Below, piece by piece: positions 33,450-41,754 of a stretch of 61,416 bases of DNA. A program made the translations under genes and the position numbers. The notes under the pieces were generated by a model. The model did no database searches. It was not told the DNA's origin and was given only the letters and a program-made list of their open reading frames with translations. Source of the DNA: Verrucomicrobiota bacterium (GTDB lineage Bacteria > Chlamydiota > Chlamydiia > Chlamydiales > Rhabdochlamydiaceae); contig JAFEGW010000019.1 in NCBI GenBank assembly GCA_018239715.1, positions 1-61,416 on the forward strand, read 5' to 3'. Numbering within the stretch: position 1 is the stretch's first letter; every line of letters begins with the position of its first letter.

Positions 33450-33575
33450 ATGAAAAGACATCATAAAGAGCATCAGTTCGCACGTGTTAAAAGAATGAGA
33501 AAGCCGTCCCGACATGAAAAAGGGCATAAAAAAAGTAAATGGCAACTCTTTATAGCCCGTTCCGTAGCTTTGTAA
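33450..33575 (+). CDS. Small His/Lys-rich protein, 41 residues
   Basis: ATG at 33450, 41 codons, starting MKRHHKEHQFARVKRMRKPS; about half the residues are Lys, Arg or His and the last ten are neutral. It lies 6 bases after the 48-residue gene, so they are probably co-translated, and ends 12 bases before the convergent permease gene. A nucleic-acid-binding or ribosome-associated peptide is possible. The antisense frame here is longer but has no such signals. Confidence 0.45.
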   Translation: MKRHHKEHQFARVKRMRKPSRHEKGHKKSKWQLFIARSVAL

Positions 33576-33587
33576 TCAGAGCTTGTT

Positions 33588-34403
33588 TTAGCGGCGTAAT
33601 AGATTCAAAAGATAAAAAGCTGCCGCCGTAAGAGCAATTGTTGCTCCAGGAGGCCAGTTTAGGAAATAGGAGAGCGTCAGCCCTAGGCTGGTGAAGATGC
33701 ATCCTAGCACAACAGCCCATCCCATCGTGCGGGAAAGCGTCGGGCTAAAAGTTCCCGCAATCGCAGCGGGAATCGCCAGCATTGCAATAATCAAAATAGC
33801 TCCAACCACTTGGATCAAAATTACAACCGAGATCGCGACGAGGGTGAGAAGAAAAAGATAATACTTCGTCACGGAGATGCCACGGAGCCGCGCTTGGTTT
33901 TCATCAAAGCAGACGGCTTGGAATTTTGTGTGGAACAGCAGCGCTGAGAGAAGAACAAGCCCCGCTAAGGAAAACAGCAAAATCAAATCGCTCATCGAAG
34001 TCCAGAGGATATTCCCAAACAGGAAATTCATCAGCTCGACATTATAGCCCGGCGTGAGTGAAACGAAGATCACACCGATGGCCATGCCTGTCGACCAAAT
34101 CGCCGCAATCACCGTATCTTCCCGCTGTTTGTGTTTGAGATGGATCCATCCGATGAGAAACGCCGATAGAATCGCAAAGAGCAAAGCTCCATGGAGGGGA
34201 TTCATCCAGGCGATGTCATAGGTCCGCTTGAGCCAGAGGAAAATCCCCATGCCTCCGAGGACCGAGTGGGCGATGCTGCCGCTGATAAAGACAATTCTCT
34301 TCACCACGACATAAGATCCGACGATGCCGCTCGTGATAGAGGCTGCGATGCCGGCCAGAAAGGACATGTGTAAAAAAGGATGAGAAAAAAAAGCTTGCAA
34401 CAT
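33588..34403 (-). CDS. Metal ABC transporter permease (ZnuB/MntB type)
   Basis: 271 residues with about eight membrane helices and the ABC-3 family signature region (GIVGSYVVVKRIVFISGSIAHS, shown here only as key residues G-S-Y-V-V and S-G-S-I-A-H-S). It forms the membrane channel for zinc or manganese uptake with the ATPase and the binding protein encoded upstream. Starts 3 bases after the ATPase gene stop. The metal cannot be told from the permease alone. Confidence 0.93.
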   Translation of the reverse strand: MLQAFFSHPFLHMSFLAGIAASITSGIVGSYVVVKRIVFISGSIAHSVLGGMGIFLWLKRTYDIAWMNPLHGALLFAILSAFLIGWIHLKHKQREDTVIAAIWSTGMAIGVIFVSLTPGYNVELMNFLFGNILWTSMSDLILLFSLAGLVLLSALLFHTKFQAVCFDENQARLRGISVTKYYLFLLTLVAISVVILIQVVGAILIIAMLAIPAAIAGTFSPTLSRTMGWAVVLGCIFTSLGLTLSYFLNWPPGATIALTAAAFYLLNLLRR

Positions 34404-34406
34404 CTT

Positions 34407-35126
34407 TTAACTCCTATCTCCGGTTTTGGATTTGATGGGAGGATGATAGAGTCCTTGGACAAAGTGGCCGCAGACGTTGGCTTGAGAATAAGGAGTCACT
34501 TCCCGGTTGACGCAGATAAATCGGTCGGCTTTTTGCATCATCACCTGAAGATCATGGGTGACCATGACTATGGTCATGGTCCCTTTGAGCTGTTCTAAGA
34601 CTTGATAGATGCTCTCTTCGGCAGCGGCATCGACGCTGGCTGTGGGTTCATCTAAGAGAAGTAGCGAAGGCTGGCTGACTAAAGCCCGGGCAATTAAAGT
34701 CCGCTGGGCTTGTCCTCCGGATAAGGTGCCGAAAGCTTGACTTTGAAAATCGAGCATCCCTAAAAGGTTCAAAGAGGCTCTTGCCTTCTCGCGGGCATTG
34801 GAGGTGTAGGAATGCCAAGGAGATTTGTCTAAACATCCCATCATGACAACTTCTAAAACGGTGATCGGAAATTGACGGTCGAGATTGAGGATTTGAGGGA
34901 CATACCCAATTTTTTCACGAGCATGCTCAGGAGTCTCTCCAAAGATTTTAAGAGATCCTTTTTGGGGTTTTAAAAAACCCATGATGAGTTTGAGGAGCGT
35001 TGTTTTGCCTCCCCCATTAGGCCCAAAAATGCCGATGAACTCTCCCTTCCGGATCTCCAAAGAGGCATTTTCAAGGATAGGGGTCTCCTCGTACTGAAAG
35101 AATAAATTATCTGCTTGAATAGCCAT
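34407..35126 (-). CDS. Metal ABC transporter ATP-binding protein
   Basis: 239 residues with Walker A GPNGGGKTT (about 35-43), ABC signature LSGGQAQR, Walker B LLLLDEPTA and the switch His in THD. It powers zinc/manganese import with the neighbouring permease and binding protein. Overlaps the upstream binding-protein gene by 20 bases. Confidence 0.95.
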   Translation of the reverse strand: MAIQADNLFFQYEETPILENASLEIRKGEFIGIFGPNGGGKTTLLKLIMGFLKPQKGSLKIFGETPEHAREKIGYVPQILNLDRQFPITVLEVVMMGCLDKSPWHSYTSNAREKARASLNLLGMLDFQSQAFGTLSGGQAQRTLIARALVSQPSLLLLDEPTASVDAAAEESIYQVLEQLKGTMTIVMVTHDLQVMMQKADRFICVNREVTPYSQANVCGHFVQGLYHPPIKSKTGDRS

Positions 35127-35970
35127 AATATTTTACGATTGAGGAAGAGATGTCCTGCATCATTTTAAAATAATCTTCAGCATAAGGATCGATTTGATAG
35201 ATGGGAAGCTGTAATTTTTCAGCAATCAGAATGGCCCCTTTATTATTGTATTGGGGCTGTGTGTAAATGACCCGGACTTGGTGGTCTCGGGCTTCTTGGA
35301 CAACTTCAGCAACTTGTTGAGGGAGGGGGTCTTTCCCTTCACATTCCACGGAGAGCTGATGAAGACTGTAACGTTCGCAAAAGTAGCCCAGGGCAGGATG
35401 GGAAAGCAGCAACGTGGCATTCTTGAAGGGTTTGAGTTCTTGGGCGATCTCTTGATCTAGAGATTTAAGGCGGCCAGCTAGTTCTTCAAAGTTTTTTTCA
35501 AAGAGGTCTCGATGCTCAGGCCATGTAAGACTAAGCTCTTCAGTGATTTTTTTAGCTTGTTTTAGGGCTAGTGGAGGGCTGAGCCACACATGCAGGTCTT
35601 TTCCCTCATGGTGGTGATGGCCGCAGGTGTTCTTAGTCGAAGATATAAGAGGGATCCCTCGAGATAAATTGACATCTTTGACTTTTCTTTCTTGAAGAAA
35701 GGGTAAAATTTTTTGTTCAATGGCATCACCGTAGCGAAACCAGATTTGGGCCCGAGCAAATCTTTCTACCTGCTTAGGGGTAGGCTCGTAAGTGTGGGGG
35801 TTAGCACCGGGAGGAACAAAGATTTCAATGTCGACGTGATTTCCTCCAATTTGCTCGACAAAATAAGCATAGGGAGGGATCGTCACCAAGACGACAGGTT
35901 TAGAAGATTTTTTTGAGGGAGCAAAACAGCTCCCCAAAAAGATTAAAAAAAGTAATAAAAGTTTTCTCAT
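35107..35970 (-). CDS. Metal-binding lipoprotein of ABC transporter (ZnuA-like)
   Basis: 287 residues: lipoprotein signal MRKLLLLFLIFLGSC, then a cluster-A-I (TroA/ZnuA) fold. Metal ligands include the His in ANPHTYEP, a short His-rich loop (CGHHHHEGKDLH) and later His/Asp residues (LSHPALGYF). The His-rich loop favours zinc. Periplasmic capture protein for the downstream ATPase and permease; first gene of the three-gene operon. No Zur box was recognised in the 84 bases upstream. Confidence 0.92.
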   Translation of the reverse strand: MRKLLLLFLIFLGSCFAPSKKSSKPVVLVTIPPYAYFVEQIGGNHVDIEIFVPPGANPHTYEPTPKQVERFARAQIWFRYGDAIEQKILPFLQERKVKDVNLSRGIPLISSTKNTCGHHHHEGKDLHVWLSPPLALKQAKKITEELSLTWPEHRDLFEKNFEELAGRLKSLDQEIAQELKPFKNATLLLSHPALGYFCERYSLHQLSVECEGKDPLPQQVAEVVQEARDHQVRVIYTQPQYNNKGAILIAEKLQLPIYQIDPYAEDYFKMMQDISSSIVKYYGYSSR

Positions 35971-36006
35971 GAGGATGGATTAAATCATACAGAGGATTAG
36001 AAAATC

Positions 36007-36035
36007 TTGTCACTTAATTAAAAGTGGGGTAGCCT
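36007..36035 (+). promoter_or_regulatory. Predicted promoter of tRNA-Ser
   Basis: TTGTCA (36007-36012) and TAGCCT (36030-36035) are separated by 17 bases, and the tRNA begins 20 bases after the -10 element. A TAGCC/GGCTA inverted repeat overlaps the -10. Confidence 0.4.
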
Positions 36036-36054
36036 TATCAGGCTATTCTTTAAT

Positions 36055-36141
36055 GGAGGAGTGTCCGAGTGGCCGATGGAGCACGCTTGGAAAGCGTGTA
36101 AACATGAAAATGTTTCGTGGGTTCGAATCCCACCTCCTCCG
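36055..36141 (+). tRNA. tRNA-Ser (GGA)
   Basis: An 87-base class II tRNA: acceptor GGAGGAG (36055-36061) pairs with CTCCTCC (36134-36140), discriminator G, a long variable arm (around AACATGAAAATGTT), and anticodon GGA at 36089-36091 in the loop between CACGC and GCGTG. No CCA is encoded. Confidence 0.96.
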
Positions 36142-36148
36142 ACAAATC

Positions 36149-36176
36149 AAGAGCACCCTTAGGTGCTCTTTTTTTT
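36149..36176 (+). terminator. Rho-independent terminator after tRNA-Ser
   Basis: A perfect 9-bp stem (AAGAGCACC with GGTGCTCTT), a 4-base loop and an eight-T run, directly after the tRNA. Confidence 0.95.
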
Positions 36177-36323
36177 AGCTATCAAAGATTTTATGAAGAA
36201 AAGATCACGACAACAGAAGAATAATAGCGTTGCACGACAACAAATCTCTGCTACTCTTAATGGGTTCGCTTGCTGCTTATTCTACTCTTAGGGCACAATA
36301 GAAGAAAATTTTGAGAGGGAATC

Positions 36324-36770
36324 ATGGTTATCGGAAGTAACAATAACTTTATCAATGCCAGCAAGAATACTCTCTATGTTGCGTGTACCTTTGCAGGGGG
36401 AGCCGGCGTGACCATTTTGGCGGGTCATGTCTATCGTTACATATATATGAACTATTTAAAGAAGCATGTAGGACCTGCGCGTTTATCCCCCGATCCTCGC
36501 CTTACAACGGCTAATTGGCTTCAAAAAAAGCTTATTGCAAACACACAGTTATTCTCAGGACTCGGGTTGTATGGCCCTGTTATTGTTGGATATGTTGCAG
36601 CCTTTTTCCTGGCAAGAAATTTACCGATCGCTCCTATGAGTGCAGATTATTGGGCTCAGATGCCTGAGCAATACCGAGACAGTGCCCTCTATGGAAAGCC
36701 CTGCTTCTATTTAGTAGGATTTTTTGGGCCTTTAGCTGGATTAGCATTCATCCCTAGAATAGGCTTATAG
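36324..36770 (+). CDS. Small polytopic membrane protein, possible distant relative of the four-helix family
   Basis: 148 residues with three to four hydrophobic segments (about 16-35, 72-97 and 128-145). The N-terminus, NTLYVACTFAGGAGVTILAG, resembles the LWNTGVTFGVAC region of the tandem family at 2.1-4.3 kb in spacing and character, but the FPxD...SL motif is missing, so the relation is weak. A GAGAGGGA ribosome site precedes the ATG. Function unknown. Confidence 0.6.
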   Translation: MVIGSNNNFINASKNTLYVACTFAGGAGVTILAGHVYRYIYMNYLKKHVGPARLSPDPRLTTANWLQKKLIANTQLFSGLGLYGPVIVGYVAAFFLARNLPIAPMSADYWAQMPEQYRDSALYGKPCFYLVGFFGPLAGLAFIPRIGL

Positions 36771-37081
36771 GGTATTGCAATCAGTACGACTTTCTGCTTC
36801 AAGAGGTGGTCATTCCGTCATAGAACATGAATACAAGCAGCGACCATCAGGGCACAGCATGCGGTAGATATGTTTTCCGAGGTCGCGGTAGCGATAGTGA
36901 ATCCTCAAGGGATATCAGCTCTTTCTCAAACGACCCATCCTTTCTCCACCCAAGCCGAAGCGAGTCGGAACACGGCTTCGGGATTGGCCAGTGTCTTGTC
37001 CAAGAAAAGTCAGACTGCCGAAAAACGAAAAGCCTCTTAAAATTCGGTGAAATTAACCTTGTAGGTTAATATCTTTTTCAA
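36771..37081. other. Gap with one possible small coding remnant
   Basis: 311 bases without a convincing gene. The most protein-like frame is 36870-37040 (56 codons, MFSEVAVAIVNPQGISALSQ...), which has no ribosome site; an 80-codon Ser-rich frame from 36827 overlaps it in another frame and looks like a shadow. It may be the remnant of a gene whose 5' part is lost. Confidence 0.3.
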
Positions 37082-37621
37082 ATGACGCAGATTTTGTTTT
37101 GCGCTGAACACTACATGTCGAATAGAGAAGCGGTTGAAAAATTAATTCAACAAGCTTTCCCGGCGCCCAAATACTCCATGATGTCTTTGGTAGTCCATCC
37201 CGATCGCGTAGCTACGCAAGTCCATGAGTTTTTTATAGTGAACTCTAATCCTCCGGCTCTCTTTTTTTACTGGGACTGTCTTCACAAGCGAATCGAAGAG
37301 TCCTACATCTGGCATCCACTTTTCGACAAATGCAAAGCCGTGGCTTTCCTCAATGTTCAACAAGAGGAGGCCGCTGTTGTGGGATATTGGAACAATGCAT
37401 GGAGGCGTCAACAGGTATACCGCATTGTTACACTCGATCCTAGCCAGCACTCTCTGTCGCCAGAACAACAAAATGCGTTACTGGAAGTCTGCAATGTGGA
37501 AGTGAAAAAATCTTTAGATAGAAGCCGCTATTATATCTTTGGACTGGTAGCTTTAGCGGCTCTAGCTCTTATCGGTCTTTTGTTTCAGAAGAGAGATAAA
37601 ATTTTCAGGCATACCATCTAA
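37082..37621 (+). CDS. Probable tail-anchored membrane protein
   Basis: 179 residues, soluble for about 150 residues, then one C-terminal membrane helix (YYIFGLVALAALALIGLLF) and a short basic tail (QKRDKIFRHTI). There is no signal peptide, so the topology is that of a tail-anchored protein facing the cytoplasm. The soluble part has Trp/Tyr-rich segments (FYWDCLHKRIEESYIWHP). No Shine-Dalgarno is seen. No family recognised. Confidence 0.55.
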   Translation: MTQILFCAEHYMSNREAVEKLIQQAFPAPKYSMMSLVVHPDRVATQVHEFFIVNSNPPALFFYWDCLHKRIEESYIWHPLFDKCKAVAFLNVQQEEAAVVGYWNNAWRRQQVYRIVTLDPSQHSLSPEQQNALLEVCNVEVKKSLDRSRYYIFGLVALAALALIGLLFQKRDKIFRHTI

Positions 37622-37735
37622 AATTTCATTTTGACAAACCGCTGGAGTTTCCTTGATCTTAGGGGCTGACTTTTGATACACTAATTATAATTTTATGGTT
37701 TAAAATAAATCAGGCCAGAGATAAACAAGAGCTTT

Positions 37736-38206
37736 ATGCGATGCCCATTTTGCAATCATTTTGATTCGAAGGTGACAGATTCACGGAACGCTGTGGAGCA
37801 GAATGCGATTCGGCGCCGACGGGAATGTCTGGAGTGCCAAAAAAGATTTACTACATTTGAGACTGTTGATCTGACCATACAAGTGCATAAACGGGACGGA
37901 AGATACGAAGACTTTCAACAGGACAAACTCATCCGGGGACTCGATTCGGCTTGCCGCCATACTAAAATCAGCCATGATCAGGTGCGGGCCCTAGCGGCGC
38001 AGATCACGGCCGATTTAATGGAAAGGCAAGTGAGGGAGATCGAGACGACGGAGCTGGGGGAAGTTGTGATGAAGCACCTGAAGGAGCTGGATACCATTGC
38101 TTTTATCCGCTTCGCTTGTGTATACCGACGTTTTAAAGATATGGACGAACTGATGGATGAAATCCAGAGCATCTCCATGGAAGAAGAAGTTTCAAAGAAG
38201 GAATAA
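37736..38206 (+). CDS. nrdR: NrdR ribonucleotide-reductase repressor
   Basis: 156 residues: an N-terminal zinc ribbon (CPFCNHFDSKVTDSR and CLECQKRF) and an ATP-cone domain (about 49-139, VHKRDGRYEDF). It senses ATP/dATP and represses nrd genes. First of a run nrdR-dksA-lspA typical for Chlamydiae. A TATAAT sequence at 37686-37691 may be its -10 box. Confidence 0.96.
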   Translation: MRCPFCNHFDSKVTDSRNAVEQNAIRRRRECLECQKRFTTFETVDLTIQVHKRDGRYEDFQQDKLIRGLDSACRHTKISHDQVRALAAQITADLMERQVREIETTELGEVVMKHLKELDTIAFIRFACVYRRFKDMDELMDEIQSISMEEEVSKKE

Positions 38207-38208
38207 CA

Positions 38209-38577
38209 ATGCCACTCAAAAAAAGCGACATAGAACGTTTCAAAAATCGGCTGTTAGAGATGAAATCGCAATATACCAACCTCGTCCGGCATGTGACCGA
38301 GGATGTGAAGTCTACCGAAGAATCCAAGGGATACTCCCAACATCAAGCGGATGAAGGGACCGATGACTTTGACCGAAGCATTAGCCTGCAGGTCTCCGAC
38401 GAGGAGTTTAAAATTTTGAAACAGATCGACCGCGCTCTGCAAAAAATTGAAGAAAACACCTACGGTATTTGCGATATTACCAATGAAGAGATTGCACTGG
38501 CGCGCCTTGAGGCGATCCCTTATGCAACGATGACGGTCAAAGCCCAAGAGATGCTGGAGAAGGGAATGCTCCAATGA
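38209..38577 (+). CDS. dksA: DksA/TraR-family RNA polymerase regulator lacking zinc cysteines
   Basis: 122 residues: a coiled-coil hairpin (about 5-75) with the acidic tip region (DEGTDDFDR), then the zinc-finger region YGICDITNEEIALARLEAIPYATM and VKAQEML. Only the first of the four usual Cys remains; the other positions are Thr/Asn, Thr and Ala. Such Cys-poor DksA forms can still fold and work without zinc in other bacteria. It would bind the RNA polymerase secondary channel. Two bases after nrdR; overlaps lspA by 4. Confidence 0.88.
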   Translation: MPLKKSDIERFKNRLLEMKSQYTNLVRHVTEDVKSTEESKGYSQHQADEGTDDFDRSISLQVSDEEFKILKQIDRALQKIEENTYGICDITNEEIALARLEAIPYATMTVKAQEMLEKGMLQ

Positions 38578-39095
38578 CTTGGAAAAACGGCCTCCAATTG
38601 CTCCTTGTCCTGGTCTCTATCTTGCTTGTCGATTGTGTCTCGAAAGGGCTCATCAATTTTTACATCAAGCCGATAGAGCATGCGCCGAGCTTTTTCCCGT
38701 ATGGAGGAGTCGCCGTTTTCCAAAATTTTTTAGGTGTCGATTTTTGCATTCATCATGTCACCAACCGCGGCGCTGCGTGGGGAGTCGGCGGAGGCATGCA
38801 AGATCTTCTGATGCTAGTCAGGATCATGGTCGTGATCGGCCTTATCTTTTATCTAGTGCTCTCCTCCAAAGCCCGGGAGCACCGCTTCCCGCTGGCGATG
38901 ATTATCGCCGGAGGCCTGGGCAATATCCTCGATTATTTTATCTATGGCCACGTCATCGATATGTTCCATCTGATCTTTTGGGGATATTCTTATCCTGTGT
39001 TCAATGTCGCTGACTCGGCTATTTTTATCGGCATTGTCTGGCTCCTTTTTCACTCTTTTAGCTCGCGTAAGCAAGATGCCCTCCCTCAGACTTAG
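38574..39095 (+). CDS. lspA: Lipoprotein signal peptidase II
   Basis: 173 residues with four membrane helices and both catalytic aspartate motifs: NILDYFIYGHVIDMFH and FNVADSAIFIG. It cleaves prolipoproteins after lipidation in the inner membrane; lipoprotein clients in this window include the Wza-like and ZnuA-like proteins. ATGA overlap with dksA. Confidence 0.96.
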   Translation: MTWKNGLQLLLVLVSILLVDCVSKGLINFYIKPIEHAPSFFPYGGVAVFQNFLGVDFCIHHVTNRGAAWGVGGGMQDLLMLVRIMVVIGLIFYLVLSSKAREHRFPLAMIIAGGLGNILDYFIYGHVIDMFHLIFWGYSYPVFNVADSAIFIGIVWLLFHSFSSRKQDALPQT

Positions 39096-39774
39096 CGATC
39101 CGGCACAAGAGGGTAAATTTTCCGTCTCCAAGTGGCTGAAGCATCAAGTCCTTTTGGATGTGGCTGAAATGGAGGAGCTCTGCCGGCACCTCGCTCCTTT
39201 TGCCTTTTATAATGTCAGCGAGATCACCTCTTTGGACGATCTGCAATTGCCCTTAGAGCAGTTTTTAAAATCGTATCAGGAATATATCGACATTTTAAAA
39301 GCAGGGAAAATTCCGCTCGACCGGCGTCTTCAAAGACACCTTTCTTGCGCACTCTCATCCGATGAGAACGCTCTGTATGCCCACGCTGTTTCTGAGAAAT
39401 TCATGGCAAAACCGATCAAGCCTTTAGTTCAAATGCAGCAGCACCGGTTTTTCCCCTCCAAAACGGCAGGGACCATTAATCCCATGGTCATGAGCCGCGA
39501 AAGCGTCCATTGGGGAGTCCAGCTCTCTTATCCTCAGATTTTTTTCGATGGTGCAAACGGCGTCTATTCCAAAGTCAGCGATGAGCAATTATTTCCCAAT
39601 ACAGCTCTTTTTACTAAATGCGTCAAATGGCTGCGATCGAATACAGTTCCGACAACTTTTCTCTGGGAGGACAAGAGAATCTCTACTCCTCTACGCCTCG
39701 GCAAAGAGTGTTTTAGCTGGATCCATCACCATTTGCAGTTAAAAGAACAGGGAATCACCGTTCATGTCTATTGA
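39076..39774 (+). CDS. Conserved-looking hypothetical protein, 232 residues
   Basis: Start taken at the ATG at 39076 (MPSLRLSDPAQEG), overlapping lspA by 20 bases; an ATG at 39004 would overlap by 92 bases and is less likely. The protein is soluble, with helical segments (WLKHQVLLDVAEMEELCRHL) and a mixed C-terminal half. No family recognised. It overlaps cinA by 11 bases, so it is part of the same operon. Confidence 0.65.
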   Translation: MPSLRLSDPAQEGKFSVSKWLKHQVLLDVAEMEELCRHLAPFAFYNVSEITSLDDLQLPLEQFLKSYQEYIDILKAGKIPLDRRLQRHLSCALSSDENALYAHAVSEKFMAKPIKPLVQMQQHRFFPSKTAGTINPMVMSRESVHWGVQLSYPQIFFDGANGVYSKVSDEQLFPNTALFTKCVKWLRSNTVPTTFLWEDKRISTPLRLGKECFSWIHHHLQLKEQGITVHVY

Positions 39775-40867
39775 AATCATCGCTGTAGGAAATGAGATAT
39801 TGCGCGGCATGGTTGTCAACACCAACGCAGCTTATCTCAGCCGCCGGCTAACGGAAGAAGGATGGAGTGTCACAGGGCAAACGACGCTTCCGGATGAGAT
39901 GTCTTTATTGACGCAAGGGCTCGACGAAGCTTTAACGCGCAGCACTGTTGTCATTGCGACAGGAGGCCTCGGCCCCACGCTCGATGATAACACCGCAGGA
40001 TGTGCGCAAGGGCTTTTTTCGAACGCACCTCAGTCGATTGAAAATACGGTAGGAACCGCTCCGGGATTTCTTTTTGCAGAAAACAAAAGAGTGCTCTTTT
40101 TACTTCCAGGGATCCCTCAGGAGATGGAACAGATGTTCGAAGAGAGCGTCCTGCCTTATTTACAAAAGCATCTGCCGCCACCGAAGTTTTTTCGGGAGGC
40201 CCTCTCTTTTTACCTTTTGCGCGAAAACGATGTCGATCCTCTCCTGCGTAAATTGCAAGCCCAGTACGATATAGATATGGGGATTTATCCCTCTTATAGC
40301 TGCCTTTCGGTGGTGTTGAGAGGAAGAAATTCTGAGCATGTAGCGGCAGCAAAAAAAGCGATTGCAGAGGCTTTTAAAAGTTCTCTGATGCCCGCGGCCA
40401 AATTGGAAGAGGCGCTTCATTTTTGGATGAAAAAACATCGAAAGACCCTCGCTTTTGCAGAGTCTTGCACGGGCGGATACATGTCTTCGCAGATCACTGC
40501 GTTAGCCGGCGCTTCCGATTATTTTTTAGGGTCTATTGTCTGCTACTCGAATCGTCTCAAGCAGCAGCTTTTACACGTCTCTTCAGAGACGTTGCAACAA
40601 CATGGAGCTGTCAGCAGCGAGACAGCCCAAGAAATGTGGAAGGGCCTCTTGCAAACGACCGGAGCCGATTACGGCATTGCGGTGACAGGGATCGCAGGTC
40701 CGACGGGCGGCACGGATGAAAAACCTGTCGGAACGGTTTGGTATGCGTTAGGAGCCCGGGGCGAAAATCCTGAAGTGGGAACGTTTCATCTGCAAGGGAA
40801 CCGGCAGACGGTCATCCACCGAGCGACTCGACGTCTTTTTGCCTTTCTTTTGAAGAAAATTCTTTAA
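39764..40867 (+). CDS. cinA: CinA-family protein (NMN amidohydrolase), shortened N-terminal domain
   Basis: 367 residues, versus just over 400 in most CinA proteins. The N-terminal MoCF-like domain (about 1-170) has GNEILRGMVVNTNA and TGGLGPTLDDNT, but goes almost directly to NTVGTAPGF: the helix-rich segment of roughly 35 residues between them is missing. The C-terminal PncC domain (about 215-365) is complete, with FAESCTGGYMSSQ and AVTGIAGPTGG, and should deamidate nicotinamide mononucleotide. The N-terminal pyrophosphatase activity may be lost. Confidence 0.88.
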   Translation: MSIEIIAVGNEILRGMVVNTNAAYLSRRLTEEGWSVTGQTTLPDEMSLLTQGLDEALTRSTVVIATGGLGPTLDDNTAGCAQGLFSNAPQSIENTVGTAPGFLFAENKRVLFLLPGIPQEMEQMFEESVLPYLQKHLPPPKFFREALSFYLLRENDVDPLLRKLQAQYDIDMGIYPSYSCLSVVLRGRNSEHVAAAKKAIAEAFKSSLMPAAKLEEALHFWMKKHRKTLAFAESCTGGYMSSQITALAGASDYFLGSIVCYSNRLKQQLLHVSSETLQQHGAVSSETAQEMWKGLLQTTGADYGIAVTGIAGPTGGTDEKPVGTVWYALGARGENPEVGTFHLQGNRQTVIHRATRRLFAFLLKKIL

Positions 40868-40944
40868 ATCCTGATGGGAAATTTTTTTTTGGAAGGGGCA
40901 ATTCGGCAGGTGCTTCTTTAGACGGCTTTAAGTATAATGTTTCC

Positions 40945-41754
40945 ATGACATATGCACTGCTCGATAGCGGGAATCAAAATAAGCTCGAAAAATTTGGCGA
41001 TTACGTTTTAGTACGTCCGTGTTCTCAAGCGGTCTGGAAGCCGTCGCTCGACCCTAAAGCTTGGAAAGAGGCCGATGCGGTCTTTACTAGAGAGCCGTCT
41101 AACCGTTGGGTGGCCTCGCCCCCGCTTCCGAATCAGTGGACCGTCCAATGCGAAGATATTCTCTTCAAACTCATGCCGACCGATTTTGGTCATATTGGAA
41201 TCTTCCCCGAGCATGCATTGCTTTGGAGGTGGATGCAGCAAAAGATGACCCGAAAATGCTCCATCCTTAATCTCTTCGCCTATACGGGAGGGGCTACCCT
41301 AGCAGCTGCAAAAGCAGGTGCCCAGGTCTGCCATTTGGATGCTTCGAAAACAACGGTGGCATGGGCGCGTGAAAATGCCGCGTTGAACAAACTCGACAAG
41401 GCGCCGATCCGATGGATTGTCGATGATGCGGTGAAATTTTTAGGCCGGGAAGTGCGGCGAGGAACCCGCTACGATGGGATTATTCTCGATCCTCCAACCT
41501 TTGGACGGGGAAACCAAGGCGAAGTTTTTAAAATTGAAAAAGACCTTCCTGCCATTTTAGATCTCTGCTTCCAGCTTTTAACCCCCAATCCGTTATTTGT
41601 GATCCTTTCTTCTCATACGCCAGGATACACGCCCCTCGTCCTTCATCATCTGCTTTTGCAGGCGGCTCCCAAAGGAATGATTGAGATGGGCGAGATGGTC
41701 ATTCCAGGACCTCTGGATTTGACCTCGGGGACTTATGCGAGGTGGTATGTCTAA
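40945..41754 (+). CDS. Class I SAM-dependent RNA methyltransferase (RlmI/RlmK-like core)
   Basis: 269 residues. Motif I NLFAYTGGATLAAA (about 109-122), the acidic motif II CHLDASK, motif IV DPPTFGRG (about 181-188) and the GEVFKIEKDLP motif after it match the SAM-methyltransferase domain of 23S rRNA cytosine methyltransferases. There is no PUA or THUMP domain. The exact RNA target is not known. A PPLPNQWTVQ N-terminal segment forms a small beta domain. 3' end overlaps the next gene. Confidence 0.85.
   Translation: MTYALLDSGNQNKLEKFGDYVLVRPCSQAVWKPSLDPKAWKEADAVFTREPSNRWVASPPLPNQWTVQCEDILFKLMPTDFGHIGIFPEHALLWRWMQQKMTRKCSILNLFAYTGGATLAAAKAGAQVCHLDASKTTVAWARENAALNKLDKAPIRWIVDDAVKFLGREVRRGTRYDGIILDPPTFGRGNQGEVFKIEKDLPAILDLCFQLLTPNPLFVILSSHTPGYTPLVLHHLLLQAAPKGMIEMGEMVIPGPLDLTSGTYARWYV

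Noticed and set aside
33201-33545. 114-residue frame opposite the two tiny basic genes
   Set aside because: Has no ribosome site; its Phe/Met/Leu-rich composition is what the antisense of Lys-rich coding gives.
36827-37069. 80-residue Ser-rich frame
   Set aside because: Low-complexity composition and no ribosome site; an overlapping frame looks more protein-like.
38579-39013. 144-residue frame inside lspA
   Set aside because: Out of frame with the certain lspA gene; Arg/Cys/His-rich composition typical of a shadow frame.
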